DNA from: Loripinus fragilis
Taxonomy: Eukaryota; Mollusca; Bivalvia; Lucinida; Lucinidae
Reading direction: 5' to 3'
DNA length: 64,000 nt
NCBI GenBank assembly: GCA_964019695.1
Contig: OZ026530.1
Coordinates: 40,732,944 to 40,796,943 of the forward strand
In this document: positions 23,622 to 35,851 of the stretch, piece by piece
How the letters are laid out: every line of letters starts with the position of its first letter
How positions within the stretch are numbered: the stretch's first letter is position 1
Position numbers and translations under genes: made by a program
Notes under the pieces: model-generated
Told to the model about the DNA's origin: nothing
The model's input: only the letters and a program-made list of their open reading frames with translations
Database searches by the model: none

Positions 23622-24579
23622 TTACGTCATAAAGACGGTCAAGACAGAAGAGGGGAAAGTTTTATTGGAAGATCCCGTTATGCGTTGACAATGCTACCGT
23701 GTTCTGATGATAGCAGAAAAATAAAATAGTAAAGTTCCAAACCGCGGGCCGCCATTCTCGCCAACTTGCGATTTTTCTAGAATAAAATTGCAATGTCCTA
23801 AATTTCGAATCACTGGTACCCAAAGGCAGTATATTTACCATTCCTATCCCCCCACCACCACCACCCCCAAAAAGATGTGTTAATAAAAAAGCTCTTTGGG
23901 ACTTGAACTCTTGGATTCGAACTCTGCAACCCTCCATGGAATATTTGAAATTCAAGACGTTGACCGCTCGACTAACCTGTAGTTGTTGTATTGGTCATGT
24001 CGTTACATATTTATTGAAAATTTTGTTACGGCGATAGCACGAGCAGTAAGTATTAGGTACTATCTTATTTACCTTTCTCGTGCTCTTAAGTAGACTCGTC
24101 TGACGTTTGATCCGTCTGAGGTCAAAAATGACCTATACATAAATCTTGTCAGCGCTGTGTATGGACAGGAAAAAAAAATTGTATAATTTTCAGGTATCGA
24201 TTGAAATGCATGGCGTTATATACTCAGAAGAAACAGTTTAGTCAGTACAGACACTGTGTGCAATAATTTTGTAAGACAGTCTTAAAATTGAAAAAAAAAA
24301 CCTTACTCAAAATAAAATTCATGTAATGTCTTACAAATGTGAACATTTTCAACAAAAAATTCTGAAAATATACCCATTTTCTTCATCGAAATTACACAAA
24401 GTGGTCAATATTAAAATTCGAATTTCATAACTCAAAAATCGGTCTAGCGCCCCTCAGACGATTTCTGGCAGTACAGACGAAAATTCTCGTACCCGTTGCA
24501 TGACTTAGGAATTTAAGAAGTTTCCAAGCGGGCATGAAGCGATTACGTCATGTTGACGTCACTATGACCCTAACTTCAA

Positions 24580-24798
24580 ATGGCGTCGTTATCCGTGGTC
24601 CCCCCAACGGAGGCTTGTCATTTTTACTGCCAGGCCGTTGCAAACGCGTTTGCAGACGATAAATTGTTTGTTCATTGCATCCAAAACTGCGTGTTACGTC
24701 AACAACACGTGTACCTGTTTCAAGACGTCAAAACGCGGTATTTCTGTAATTTGTTGATAGCCTGGACGGCGAATTATAGTAGTTTCAAAGATGCATAG
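24580..24798 (+). CDS. Unrecognised short ORF, 72 codons
   Basis: Opens ATGGCGTCGTTATCC and closes GATGCATAG. It is richer in GC than the intron around it, begins MASLSVVPPTEACHFYC, has five Cys residues and no membrane segment. I recognise no domain. The final codons include ATA|GTAATG, so it could also be a first exon of something read through a donor. It lies inside protease intron 2 on the same strand, 32 bases after a TTGACGTCAC word. It may be chance; other composition-rich patches nearby are repeats. Confidence 0.2.
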   Translation: MASLSVVPPTEACHFYCQAVANAFADDKLFVHCIQNCVLRQQHVYLFQDVKTRYFCNLLIAWTANYSSFKDA

Positions 24799-25309
24799 TA
24801 ATGAGGCTATTCTATTTTCTTAATATACAGGTAAAGCATATCTTTTCACTGTACGCGCATATGCAATAATCTGTGATAGGTTCAATATAACTGTAAACTG
24901 AGACTACCTGCACGCCCAAAATCAAGGTAAACCTGCCAGTGTTTGTTTTCAACGATTCTTATCCGTCTTTAAATCTACTTTAAGCTTGCTAGCACTAATT
25001 TTTCCCGGGTTATTGCAATAGGAACAACTCTCTTTCAATATCGAACAGTATATGAGAAAATAATCCTGCCGGTTTACCGCAGCACGTGCACGTCGTGCGT
25101 TTTGAAATTTGGTTGATACAGTCTAATAGAGGCATTATTTGTCACGCAATAAACAGGTACATGTAAAGTTACGATAATACAACTCATGTATAAAATTTGA
25201 CAATGGTATATGCAGTACTGTTGATTTTATGAGAAAACATAAATACTGACTAAACTTTTTTTCTGAGTATATTACTCCTAGCCGTGACGTCATTTAATAA
25301 ATGAGCCAT

Positions 25310-25511
25310 GATTTGTTTGTTTGATTTGATTCTTTACGACCCATCAACAACCTTACAGTTATAAAGGGACGGGTCCTCCTTGGTTGAACCAGTACTAAGC
25401 TAGGATTAATGTTCTTGCTCAAGGACACAACGCAGTGACGCCGGTGAGGCTCCAACCCGCGGCCCCTCGGTCTCGAGTCAAGCATTCTACCACTGAGCCA
25501 CTGTACTCCCT
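25310..25511 (-). mobile_element. tRNA-derived SINE with target-site duplication
   Basis: Full-length reverse-strand SINE flanked by ATGAGCCAT at 25301-25309 and 25512-25520. MITE M1 copy 3 starts eight bases further on. Confidence 0.9.
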
Positions 25512-25527
25512 ATGAGCCATAATATTT

Positions 25528-25758
25528 GATGTCCAACAATGTGACATTTTGACAAGTGTAGACTCAGACGAGCCTGTGCAAACTCATTTTAAGCTTAGAA
25601 TGTCCACATGTGGTCGGTCAGTAGCTCCACAGTCATAGAATATTTAAGCGACTAGCAAAGGCTCTGATCAGACTGCGCGTATGCACAGGCTGGTCTGAGC
25701 ATTTGCTGGTCGCACATACCACATTGTTGGAAATCTCATGTCGTGGCACAAACAATAC
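25528..25758. mobile_element. MITE M1, copy 3, both ends present
   Basis: Left GTCCAACAATGTGACATTTT and right CCACATTGTTGGAAATCTC are inverted terminal sequences. The interior has AGACTCAGACGAGCCTGTGC and CTCTGATCAGACTGCGCG. Non-coding. Confidence 0.85.
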
Positions 25759-26425
25759 TTGAAATTGGCGTCTAGAAATTTTAACTTTTATATTTATCAG
25801 AGCTGATAAAACGGCAGTGATCAGAATTTGCATTTGCGTAATTTGCGCCTTCCCCTATGTGTTTTACAGCATATTCGGTTCTTCATGTGGGAGGCACTGG
25901 ATCCGAACCATACCCTCTTGAAAATTGCATCTGGCTATAGGTTTTGAACGCGATACTAGAATGAACCCCCTAGGCTAAAAAGAAAAAAAAGTCAAACTTT
26001 ATCAGTTTGACCAGCACCCGAGGCTATCAACCATTTCATGTTCAACTCGACAATGCATGAAAGTTATCATACCTATACATATTAAAACAATTGTTGGTAT
26101 TGTAAAAACAATATTCATAATAAATATATTATCTGAGAGTTTAAAAGCAGGGAAAGTCTGTATTGTTCAGCATTTTAGTTGGTTTAAACAATGGTTTATT
26201 TGAAACTAGACATGTATATTACAGAAATATCATGGTACAGTATCTGACAGTAAGCAAGCGCTTATATCATAAGTCATTTCCATTTTAGTTCCTATGAGCC
26301 GTTGAGCTTTCAACTTCAGTTGATTTGAGCATGAATCAACGCCTTTCGACCTCGGGACTTGGACCCCTAATATACAGACAATAAAACAAACCTGGCAATA
26401 AGTCCCATGGGCTTTTTTATTGCAG

Positions 26426-26576
26426 CATAGTAAGTCTAGACAGCGACTTATACTCCAAGACATATGTGTTATACAAACTACGGAAGAACTTCCTTCATCG
26501 TATATTATCCCATTGCCTAAGAAACATGAAGATTTTACAGGCCAGAATTGCACAACATCTGGATGGGGAAGAATTG
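26426..26576 (+). CDS. S1 serine protease, third visible exon with catalytic Asp
   Basis: Acceptor TTTTTTATTGCAG, donor GTAAAT. Starts in phase 0 and ends after one base of a codon (phase 1). Encodes HSKSRQRLIL, QDICVIQT (catalytic Asp, residue 106 of the visible protein; family form is DIALI), LPSSYIIPLP and NCTTSGWGRI (Cys136 and the conserved GWG). An extra Cys lies two residues after the Asp. Together with the extra Cys next to the catalytic His it could form a non-standard disulfide (inference). The donor lies only ~20 bases before the CA-rich minisatellite. Confidence 0.93.
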
Positions 26577-26596
26577 GTAAATATATCTGGAAGTTT

Positions 26597-28497
26597 GTTA
26601 CACACACACACACGCGCGCACACACACACAAGCACGCACAGACACACACACACAAGCACGCACAGACACACACACACAAGCACGCACAGACACACACACA
26701 CAAGCACGCACAGACACACACACAAGCACGCACAGACACACACACACACACAAGCACGCACAGACACACACATACAAGCACGCACAGACACACACACACA
26801 CACACGCGCGCACACACACACAAGCACGCACAGAAACACACACACACAAGCACGCACAGACACACACACACACAAGCACGCACAGACACACACACACAAG
26901 CACGCACAGACACACACACACAAGCACGCAAAGACACACACACACACACAAGCACGCACAGACACACACACAAGCACGCACTGACACACACACACACAAG
27001 CACGCACATACACACACACACACAGACACACACACACACACAAGCACGCACAGAAACACACACACAAGCACGCACAGACACACACACACAAGCACGCACA
27101 GACACACACACAAGCACGCACAGACACACACACACACAAGCACGCACAGACACACACACACAAGCACGCACAGACACACACACACACACAAGCACGCACA
27201 GACACACACACACACAAGCACGCACAGACACACACACAAGCACGCACAGACACACACACGCGCGCGCGCACACACACACAAGCACGCACAGACACACACA
27301 CACACAAGCACGCACAGACACACACACACAAGCACGCACAGACACACACACACAAGCACGCACAGACACACACACAAGCACGCACAGACACACACACACA
27401 AGCACGCACAGACACACACACACAAGCACGCACAGACACACACACACACACACACACAAGCACGCACAGACACACACACACACAAGCACGCACAGACACA
27501 CACACACAAGCAAGCACAGACACACACACACAAGCACGCACAGACACACACACAAGCACGCACAGACACACACACACAAGCACGCACAGACACACACACA
27601 AGCACGCACAGACACACACACACAAGCACGCACAGACACACACACACAAGCACGCACAGACACACACACACAAGCACGCACACACACACACATACAAGCA
27701 CGCACAGACACACACACACAAGCACGCACAGACACACACACACACAAGCACGCACAGACACACACACACACAAGCACGCACTGACACACACACACACAAG
27801 CACGCACAGACACACACACACAAGCACACACAGACACACACACACTAAAGCACGCACAGACACACACACACAAGCACGCACAGACACACACACACACACA
27901 AGCACGCACAGACACAAGCACGCACAGACACACAAGCACGCACAGACACACACACACACAAGCACGCACAGATACACACACACAAGCACGCACAGACACA
28001 CACACACACAAGCACGCACAGACACAAGCACGCACACACACACAAGCACACACAGACACACACACACAAGCACGCACAGACACACACACACAAGCACGCA
28101 CAGACACACACACACACAAGCACGCACAGACACAGACACACACACACACAAGCACGCACAGACACACACACACACAAGCACGCACAGACACACACACACA
28201 CAAGCACGCACAGACACACACACACACACACAAGCACGCACTGACACACACACACACACACAAGCACGCACAGACACACACACACACACACACACAAGCA
28301 CGCACAAACACACACACACAAGCACGCACAGACACACACACAAGCACGCACAGACACACACACACACAAGCACGCACTGACACACACACAAGCACGCACA
28401 GACACACACACACACAAGCACGCACAGACACACACACAAGCACGCAATGACACACACACACACAAGCACGCACATACACACACATACAAACACGCCT
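26597..28497. repeat. 1.9-kb CA-type minisatellite
   Basis: Dozens of tandem units of roughly 22-32 bases built as CACACA of variable length plus AAGCACGCACAGA. Occasional variants have CGCGCG, CTGACA or GATACA. The giant open frames on both strands here (Thr/His-rich on plus, Cys/Val-rich on minus) are by-products of the period. Sits in protease intron 3. Confidence 0.98.
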
Positions 28498-28574
28498 GCA
28501 TGCAATCACATGATTATATTATTGCACGACACCTTGGCCTACACTATAATCACTATGTGAGTCCGCCAGTCCCT

Positions 28575-28960
28575 TTGCAGTTACTGAAAATGTTCATAAC
28601 TCTTGAACCACATGGTATATTTTGATCACATTTTGCATATATGCATGTCAACATTCCCCAGCCACTGGCATGCAAAACTACCTTTTTTGACGAACGATGG
28701 TTTGCTGAGCATCAGTCCAGCCTGTTGTGATCAGGAAGTAAAAATCCTTATAACTCTGAACCTTATGGCATATTTGGATCAAATTCTGCATACTTAGTTT
28801 ATATTATTATCAAGCCACTGGTATACACACCGGTGACGAGGCTTTGCCGAGTATCATCATTGTGTGGCCGGGCGAGGTATTTTAGTGAAAATGTTTATAA
28901 CTCTTGAACCCTATGGTATGTTTAAACAAATTTTGCATACTTATTCATGATCAGAAATCA
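28575..28960. repeat. Three ~150-bp tandem copies
   Basis: AAAATGTTCATAACTCTTGAACC, CCTTATAACTCTGAACC and AATGTTTATAACTCTTGAACC begin successive units near 28586, 28743 and 28891. All continue with ATGG-ATAT-TT-GATCA and TTGCATA, and the first two with CAGCCACTGG-like words. No gene. Confidence 0.75.
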
Positions 28961-29049
28961 CAGATTTCGTAGCTTGCTTGAAAGTGTATGAATGTTTCAT
29001 ACGTTTCCTATCACAATAGATGCCTATTTAAACTGACCTGGAGTAAATA

Positions 29050-29745
29050 GAGAATTGTACATCAGTGCTCACGTTTTATTGTATTTATTAAACGAGGTGA
29101 GAAAAAGAGATAAAATGCGGGGCTTGTCGTGCATGTTTTCTCTTTTTCCAAAAGAGTTTAAAGCTGCATAGTCTGTAACTTTTGATCTTCTAATTTTAAA
29201 AATAATGTTTTTATTTTTCAAGAAAACAATAAAAATACTCAAATTCAGGTAAACATTTTACCATTTTCGTAAATCTCAACAAGTTATCACTATCAAAACA
29301 ACTGCATTTATGTTAAATTCAACGGTCTAGAATTAATGGAGGGACGCAAATAATTACCAACAAGAGAAACACACACCTATTTGATAAGAAAATTCACTTT
29401 TCCATGCAGTTTTCAGCTGTATTGAACATTTTTATTGCGAAAACATAGCTTAATTCTACTTTTACAAATCATTTAAAAAGAAAATAAAATTTTTCGAAAA
29501 ATGTTCATAGTTACAGAGTATGCAGCTTTAAGAAATTAAAAAAAACAGAAGCACGAGTGTTAGATTTTATTTATCACATGGCATTACATTTTTTGCATTA
29601 AAATGTCAAGATTTTGTCATATTTCACACAACGTTATAATGGACGTCATGACGTGACGCTACAAATTTTGTAAACCACTAGTGGTGTATCGATATTAATA
29701 CAAAGGCGTTATATCACTACCAGACGCGGCATCATGAGACAAATG
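29050..29745. mobile_element. Family P MITE, copy D, reversed, with nested element
   Basis: Pieces 29050-29157 (GTGCTCACGTTTTATTGTATT, AGAGATAAAATGC) and 29532-29745 (AGCACGAGTGTTAGATT, GTAAACCACTAGTGG, CCAGACGCGGCATCATGA) match family P in reverse orientation. They are interrupted by the TTAA element at 29162-29527. Confidence 0.75.
29162..29527. mobile_element. 366-bp TTAA-flanked TIR element
   Basis: Begins AGCTGCATAGTCTGTAACT and ends AGTTACAGAGTATGCAGCT, inverted matches with one difference. TTAA is present on both sides (29158-29161, 29528-29531). TTAA targets are typical of piggyBac- and Kolobok-type elements. It is non-coding, so this is a MITE of unknown parent. Confidence 0.88.
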
Positions 29746-30065
29746 TAATGAATATATGTACTATAACTACTTCAAAACGTAAATATTAGCTTAATTTGGA
29801 GTTATACATGTAACACGTGTGAAGCAGATTATGATAGAAAATTATGAGAGATTTACGTTTGAGTGGATCCGTAATACGAAAGAGCAGATTTATTTTTACG
29901 AAAGAGCGGAGAACCAAAAGGTAAAATGGGAGGAATCATCACTTGTGAAGTTAAGGGTAAAGATGTAACCCTTGGTAGGACAAGATGGATAATTACGCGA
30001 TTAACAAAATGTGCGTACATGTATGCGTGTTGCCAAAGAAATATATATTAATTAACTTCTTTCAG

Positions 30066-30259
30066 AGACAGGTGCTTCTCAGAAATTTGCAACAGTGCTG
30101 CAGCAGGTATGGGGCACAATCATGTCCACCAATGATTGTAGGGACATTTATACAAACTTCCCAAGGATACAAGATGCCGCTAAAAATCCAAATGCTGTTG
30201 TTACGGATAAATCTATTTGCTTTGCCGGCGGTCCAGACTCTACCGTAGGCATTTGCAAT
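30066..30259 (+). CDS. S1 serine protease, fourth visible exon (S1-pocket segment)
   Basis: Acceptor AACTTCTTTCAG, donor GTAAGT. Completes a split Glu codon (phase 1 to phase 0). Encodes TGASQKFATVLQQVWGTI, STNDCRDIY (Cys168), DKSICFAGG (Cys182) and STVGICN (Cys191). The residue six before the catalytic Ser (position 189) is Gly; trypsins have Asp there. With Gly at the 216 and 226 positions in the next exon, the pocket should be open and uncharged, which fits chymotrypsin- or elastase-like preference (inference). About 15 residues between Cys168 and Cys182 form a longer loop than usual. Confidence 0.95.
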
Positions 30260-30384
30260 GTAAGTAGCCCAGCAATCTCCTACCAGCAGATCGTATGGCG
30301 ACCGAACGCCGTGACAATCAAGGGATGATGTGACGACGTTTATACAACGCCATGACGTCATCCTTTCATCAGATAAATATTTCT

Positions 30385-30640
30385 TGCACACTGGATAAGA
30401 ATATCTGATATTTTATATTGGGATAGAATATCTTATCCTACCCATGTTATCATACCCAGGCTGTCACGTGAGGGTTATGCATTGGTTGTATTGTAACTTA
30501 CGCGACATAGGCATCAAAGGACGTCATTGTTATTTTAAAATGACGTCATCATATCATGTCGCATCTCAGGTATTCAGGAATTTATGGGAACCTTTTTAAG
30601 CATGGAAATTATGAATTTAATGCTGAGACAGTAAAAGAAT
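30385..30640. repeat. Repeat family R, copy 1
   Basis: Shares TCTTGCACAC, ATCTGATATTTTAT, TATCTTATCCTACCCATGTTAT and CCTTTTTAAGCATG, in the same orientation, with 36890-37200. It includes AATGACGTCATCATATCATG. The two copies flank the large element at 30646-36711. Confidence 0.65.
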
Positions 30641-33600
30641 ACATAAGGGTAAATTCGGACATCAGGTAAATTCGGACACACGTTTGCAAACAGTGGAAAT
30701 CCAGATGAAACGGCTCCTTATGAGCAGTCTCATCAGGATTTTCACTATTTGCTTATAGGCCAAGAACTTTAACTTTTAAGGTCAAGATAATTCCTTGAGA
30801 AATTATTTTAGCACCAAAGTACAGGGTTGTGTAGTGTAAATGACCATAAAAAGTCCTCAAAAAATATTGGTGCCAAATTCGAGAAAATTAAGATTTAAGC
30901 TTTTATCATTAGTGGGTGGAGTACCTGAAAATTGGAAATAATGACTTTTAATAAAAAATGCTTATAAAGGGGCTCTTGCATGGTATGGCAAAATTAACAT
31001 GGGAGTCTGCCCACACTTGGATTTTAAAAATAGTATGTTATTTAATTGTCTGGGGTATAACTTTAATATTTATGGTGCGCTTGAGTTTTTATGCAATTCT
31101 ATTGCTAATTTATGACGTCATGAATGATATCACTATAATACCTTAGGGCACCCAGTTTTAATCATTTCTAAAGTAATTGACATATTATGTAACGGGCGGA
31201 GAAATGTTTTATAAACTGCTATATCATTGATAAGTTCGCTGTTACATAAAATAGCTTTGTATGTATTAGGATATTGGGTGGGCATTCATTTTTTATAGCA
31301 TGGTACCCCAATTTTCGACTGTATATTCTGTATTCAGTCAAATTTGGAATTAACATTTTTACAGGTTGCCGTCTTTGTCAAGATACCATTTCAACATATA
31401 AACTTTCCATATCTGTTAAGAATATGTAGACCAAATTTCATGAAATTTAAGGACCGACTAGTAACATATTCTTTTAACTTGATGTAAACACATGGCCCCA
31501 ATTCATCGAGATGTAAAAAATGCAATAATTATGTTCAGTGTAAAACATACTTGAATACTTGCTTAGTTTGAATAATCATGCTAGTAGGTTTATTGGTAGA
31601 AATTGATATGTTCAGTGTTTCCCCTATTATGGATTGGAAAAGGAAAAAAAAAACATTATTCTTTGATATTAAGTGCCACGATTCTTATTTAATGAAGTGC
31701 TTACACAATAATATTAATTTAGCCAAAATGATAGAATATGTTGACACCTGTACTTAACACATCTAGTTTCTAACATTAAAACTACATCTAGCCAATGCTA
31801 CACTAAATATGTAACATTATTAAGAATTTTAATTCATAAAGAAGAGAAACCTTATGACAAGTCAGATCATACATGAGAAGAACCTTATATCTATGATTTT
31901 ATAATTGTAAGACTCATTAATAGACCTGCTTCACAAAAATAACTCCCTGTCAAACCTATTGGTTAAAATTAACCATTTTGGTCACAGATAACTCTTGGCT
32001 TCAAAGGTATTGCTAATTTAATGCTTAAATCTTCTCTGTTTATTCTGTTTTGTGAAACTGATGCTGATTTCCATCAAATAGCAACATTTATACTTTAGCT
32101 GGCTGTATATTCTAGGCATACAGTTTTGTTTCTGGACCTCACTTATTCATGTAGAACACTGTTTTATGATACCTTTGAAAAGACTCTGTTACACGTTATC
32201 CTGGTCACGGAACCAAAATGTGGTTCCTCTAGTTCAGTTGGGATGTAAAGGAAATATTTAGTCTTCTTGTTTTCACATGTTTATTGTTATGATATTATGT
32301 TTCTTAATCAATAACATGCAGAACTCAAGGTAGTGATACACATTGTCTTGGCCCCATAGTGCCATGACACAGGGCCATGACCTTTGGCATTTCTGACCAA
32401 TGAATCATTTAAAATTGTCTAAACATGTCTTTATTTAAGAAAAGTGGAAGTAGATTAAAAAAAACAACCTTCTTATGTCGAGTTATTGATTCATTTGAAC
32501 TAAATAATTAATTTTGCTAAAACTGACCTATACCCATTAGAGGTATGAAATAACAAAGTTACAGGTTTTGGATTTTCATGATATTTGGCTCCTATCAGCA
32601 GTATATATATGGCATGTTTTTGTTATATGATATCTTGACAAAGACTAGAAAATATCCGTCTTTTAAATTGAATGTTGAATGTTTTGTAAACTTTTGTAAA
32701 ATATTGAAATTTTACAATCACTTCTTCTGAAAACGTAAATCATAATTTGTCCAAATGGTTTCGTGGTATCAAAATAATGTTTATGGTATTTTGGATTCAA
32801 TCTAGATGACAATTCATAGAAATAAACAAAACTATGGATTTAGGACATGGAAATTTAGAGACAAGTACCACCTCAAAGGTGGAGTACGTCATGGTTGCTT
32901 CCTAAGCCTTAAATATCTAATTCGATAAATACATTTTCATAGTTTGCATATTATGAGTTATTAATATGCAAAGTTTAAAGAAAATCCATGCGTGGGCACA
33001 GATGAAAGAACCCCTTTCACATTCTTAATAAGCAAATGCTGATAAAATCAGGTGTGGATGGTTTTCTGATTATAAGTGTGTAAACTGAGTGATCAGCAGA
33101 GAGCATATTAGTTTCCATGGCAACCCACAATCCTAAATAATGGGAGTGTGCCAACAAAAATATGGATATCTCAGCTGCAATTCATCCTAAAATACTAAAT
33201 TTGGTACCAAATAATTTCTTAGTTATCTAACATGTTCCTGAGTGTTCGATATGCAAATTATTGAATTTGTATACACATGATTATTTATGAGAATATGATA
33301 AATTAGAGAAAATTGCAGGAAATTAAGAGGTTTTCCTGATCTTTGCAACCTTACTTACTTTACCTACAAAATATCCTGTATTTCAACTGCTAATTAAACT
33401 ACAGGTCAAAAATTGGTACAAATTGATGCTGAGACATTTTCTCTTTACACTGTGGTTTAATATGTAAATTAACTTATGTTCATATCCATCAATGTCAATG
33501 AAAACATTAGAAATAAGAGAAAATTCTAATAAAAACTTCGGGGGTATACCTACAAAATTGATTATATCTCAGCTACTAATTTCCCTAGATTACCAAACAT

Positions 33601-34353
33601 GGTACCAAACTGATAACAATATACAATCTTTCTACCCAGTGGTTCAACATGCAAATAATTTGCCTTAAATATCTATGACTATTGATAAAAACATAAGGTA
33701 TTATAGAAAATGGCAGAAAAAATAAGGGGTATTCACTACAAAATTACTCTCATCACAACTGCAAGTTGCCCTGAGTTACCGAACTTGGTTCTGAATTGAT
33801 GCTAAGACACATTCCTTCTCTCCATTGGCTCAACATGAGAGTAATCTAAATTTGATATTCATGATTATTAAAGAAAACATAAGAAATCACAGAAAAATCA
33901 CAGAAAAAATAAGAGGGTATACCTACAAAATTACTAATATATCAGCTGCTAATTGCAACAGAGCACCAAACATAGTATTAACATATTGCTAAGACATAGA
34001 GCCTAAATCATATGTTCTTTATTGGAAATATTTGAGTTGCAAAATCAACATTATTAATAAAAATATTAGAAATGAGAAAAAAATGAAAATTTTATAGCAA
34101 TTTACCAACAAAATAAAATAGAATCAAATTATTCCACTCTGCCAGCCAATATGACCGCCAAAGCTCTAGATAAGAAATTGTTTTAACAACAAATGAACTA
34201 CATTGTACTGGTCAAAATTCGAAATCATTTCATACAATTTGTAATGTCATTCCTTGTAAGGCCTTCTACTAAAGCTACCCAACCAGTTCTGCTCTTCTGA
34301 ACATTATAATCACCAGAGCTAAAAATAGAACTCTTTACACAACATCTGTTCTA

Positions 34354-34705
34354 TTGATCCAGATTCAAAGTAATGATTTAGATTTATCTGTGTTCCTTAT
34401 ATTGCTCAAAACCATTCAACTATGCTTAACAAAGTGCCCCAATGGCTACAATTCAGGTGAGCGCTCCAGAGCCACCCATGATTGCCCTCTTGTTCAATAT
34501 TATATGGGAATTCCCCTTTTTAGCCATATTTTCCCCATTCATCCCATATATAATTTTTAGAAAACAAATCAGACCTACCTACCTTATTTTAATTTTCCAT
34601 GCAATAGTTAATTCACTTTTTTTGGGCCTAAGTAATTTTGTATGTATACTCTCCTTTTTTTCTGCGATTTTTCTATCAGTTCCAATGTTTCATAAATTCA
34701 TATGA
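34354..34705 (+). other. Unsupported hydrophobic open frames near centre of E2
   Basis: Two overlapping frames (34354-34560, 34442-34705). The second is 87 codons and strongly hydrophobic, because the DNA is T-rich. There is no family resemblance or splice evidence, so I do not call a gene. Confidence 0.15.
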
Positions 34706-35710
34706 ACATATTTACATTTTCAATGCAGTCTTTAAATGAGCCTTTACATTTGAGATGTCGTTCATACCTTCATGAACAAATCGATTAAAGCCACACCCAC
34801 ATACGTGCCATTTGAGCGGGCAAACGTCAACGCCATCCAATAAAGTTGCTTGTTTATTTAGGTTTGTGTGCCATTGAACGCGTATCGACATGATGTTAAG
34901 CACGGATATATGGCGTTTTGGCTATTCCAAGAGACCAGAAGTGTTCATGATTCCATGAACCTTCCAAAAATCGAATTCATTTCTTAAAAAAAATAAGATC
35001 ATATGCATATTGAACCTCATGGTATTAGGACTATGTCAAAGCATCAATTAAGAGCCGAGTTTGGCTATTTAGGACATCTAGCAGCTGCACTATGAGCAAT
35101 TTTGAAAGCATACCCACTTATTTTTTTCTTAGATTTGTCTATTGTTTTGATATTTCATTGATATCCGTGAATATATAAATTAAGTTATTAGAATGTTGAA
35201 CAAGCGGGTAAAAGAATTCAGAGATGTGAGTTTATCACACTTTTTTTCTTGGTTTTTCCTTTTTACAAATTTTCTCTTACTTCTACAATTTTCATTAATA
35301 TTGATGAATATGGCAATTAGTTAATTTACATGTTTAACCAGACTAGAAGAGTTTTGTCTCAGCATTAATTTGGTACCAGTTTTGTATACTAGTGCAATAA
35401 GTAGCTGAGTTGTATACCCCATTTTTCCTGAGTTTTCTCTCAATTTCTCAGGTTTTCATAAATATTCATGAATGTTCAAATGAGAAAATTGCATACCGGA
35501 CAGTCCAGAAAAAAATCTATGACTAAGAATTAGTTCGATACCAAGTTTAGTACTGTTGGGTGAGTTGCTGCTGCGATACGAGTATTTTTGTAGGTACACA
35601 TCATTCTTAAGAATTATTCTATAGTTTGTCATGGAAATCGTTCAATTTCACATAACTCAAATGGGTTAAATTTTGAGGACAGTACTTTTGCATTTGCATT
35701 GAACAATTTG

Positions 35711-35851
35711 GCATCGAGTAGAATTCGTCATAGGGGTGTAAGGTAGGTCTACTATCGCAGGGTCCAAATCTCTAGTCGTTGGCATCCAGTAGAAATCGTC
35801 ATAAGGGTGTAAGGTAGGTCTACTATCACAGGGTCCAAATTTCTTGTCGGT
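35711..35851. repeat. ~70-bp tandem duplication
   Basis: Two adjacent copies of a unit containing GTAGAA-TCGTCATA, GGTGTAAGGTAGGTCTACTATC and CAGGGTCCAAAT, with few differences; young compared with its surroundings. Confidence 0.9.

Noticed and set aside
26230..28509. Very long open frames on both strands (up to 759 codons, Cys/Val/Ala-rich or Thr/His-rich)
   Set aside because: They are translations of the CA minisatellite; the repeat period keeps frames open. Only the first part of the plus-strand frame, before 26577, is real exon.
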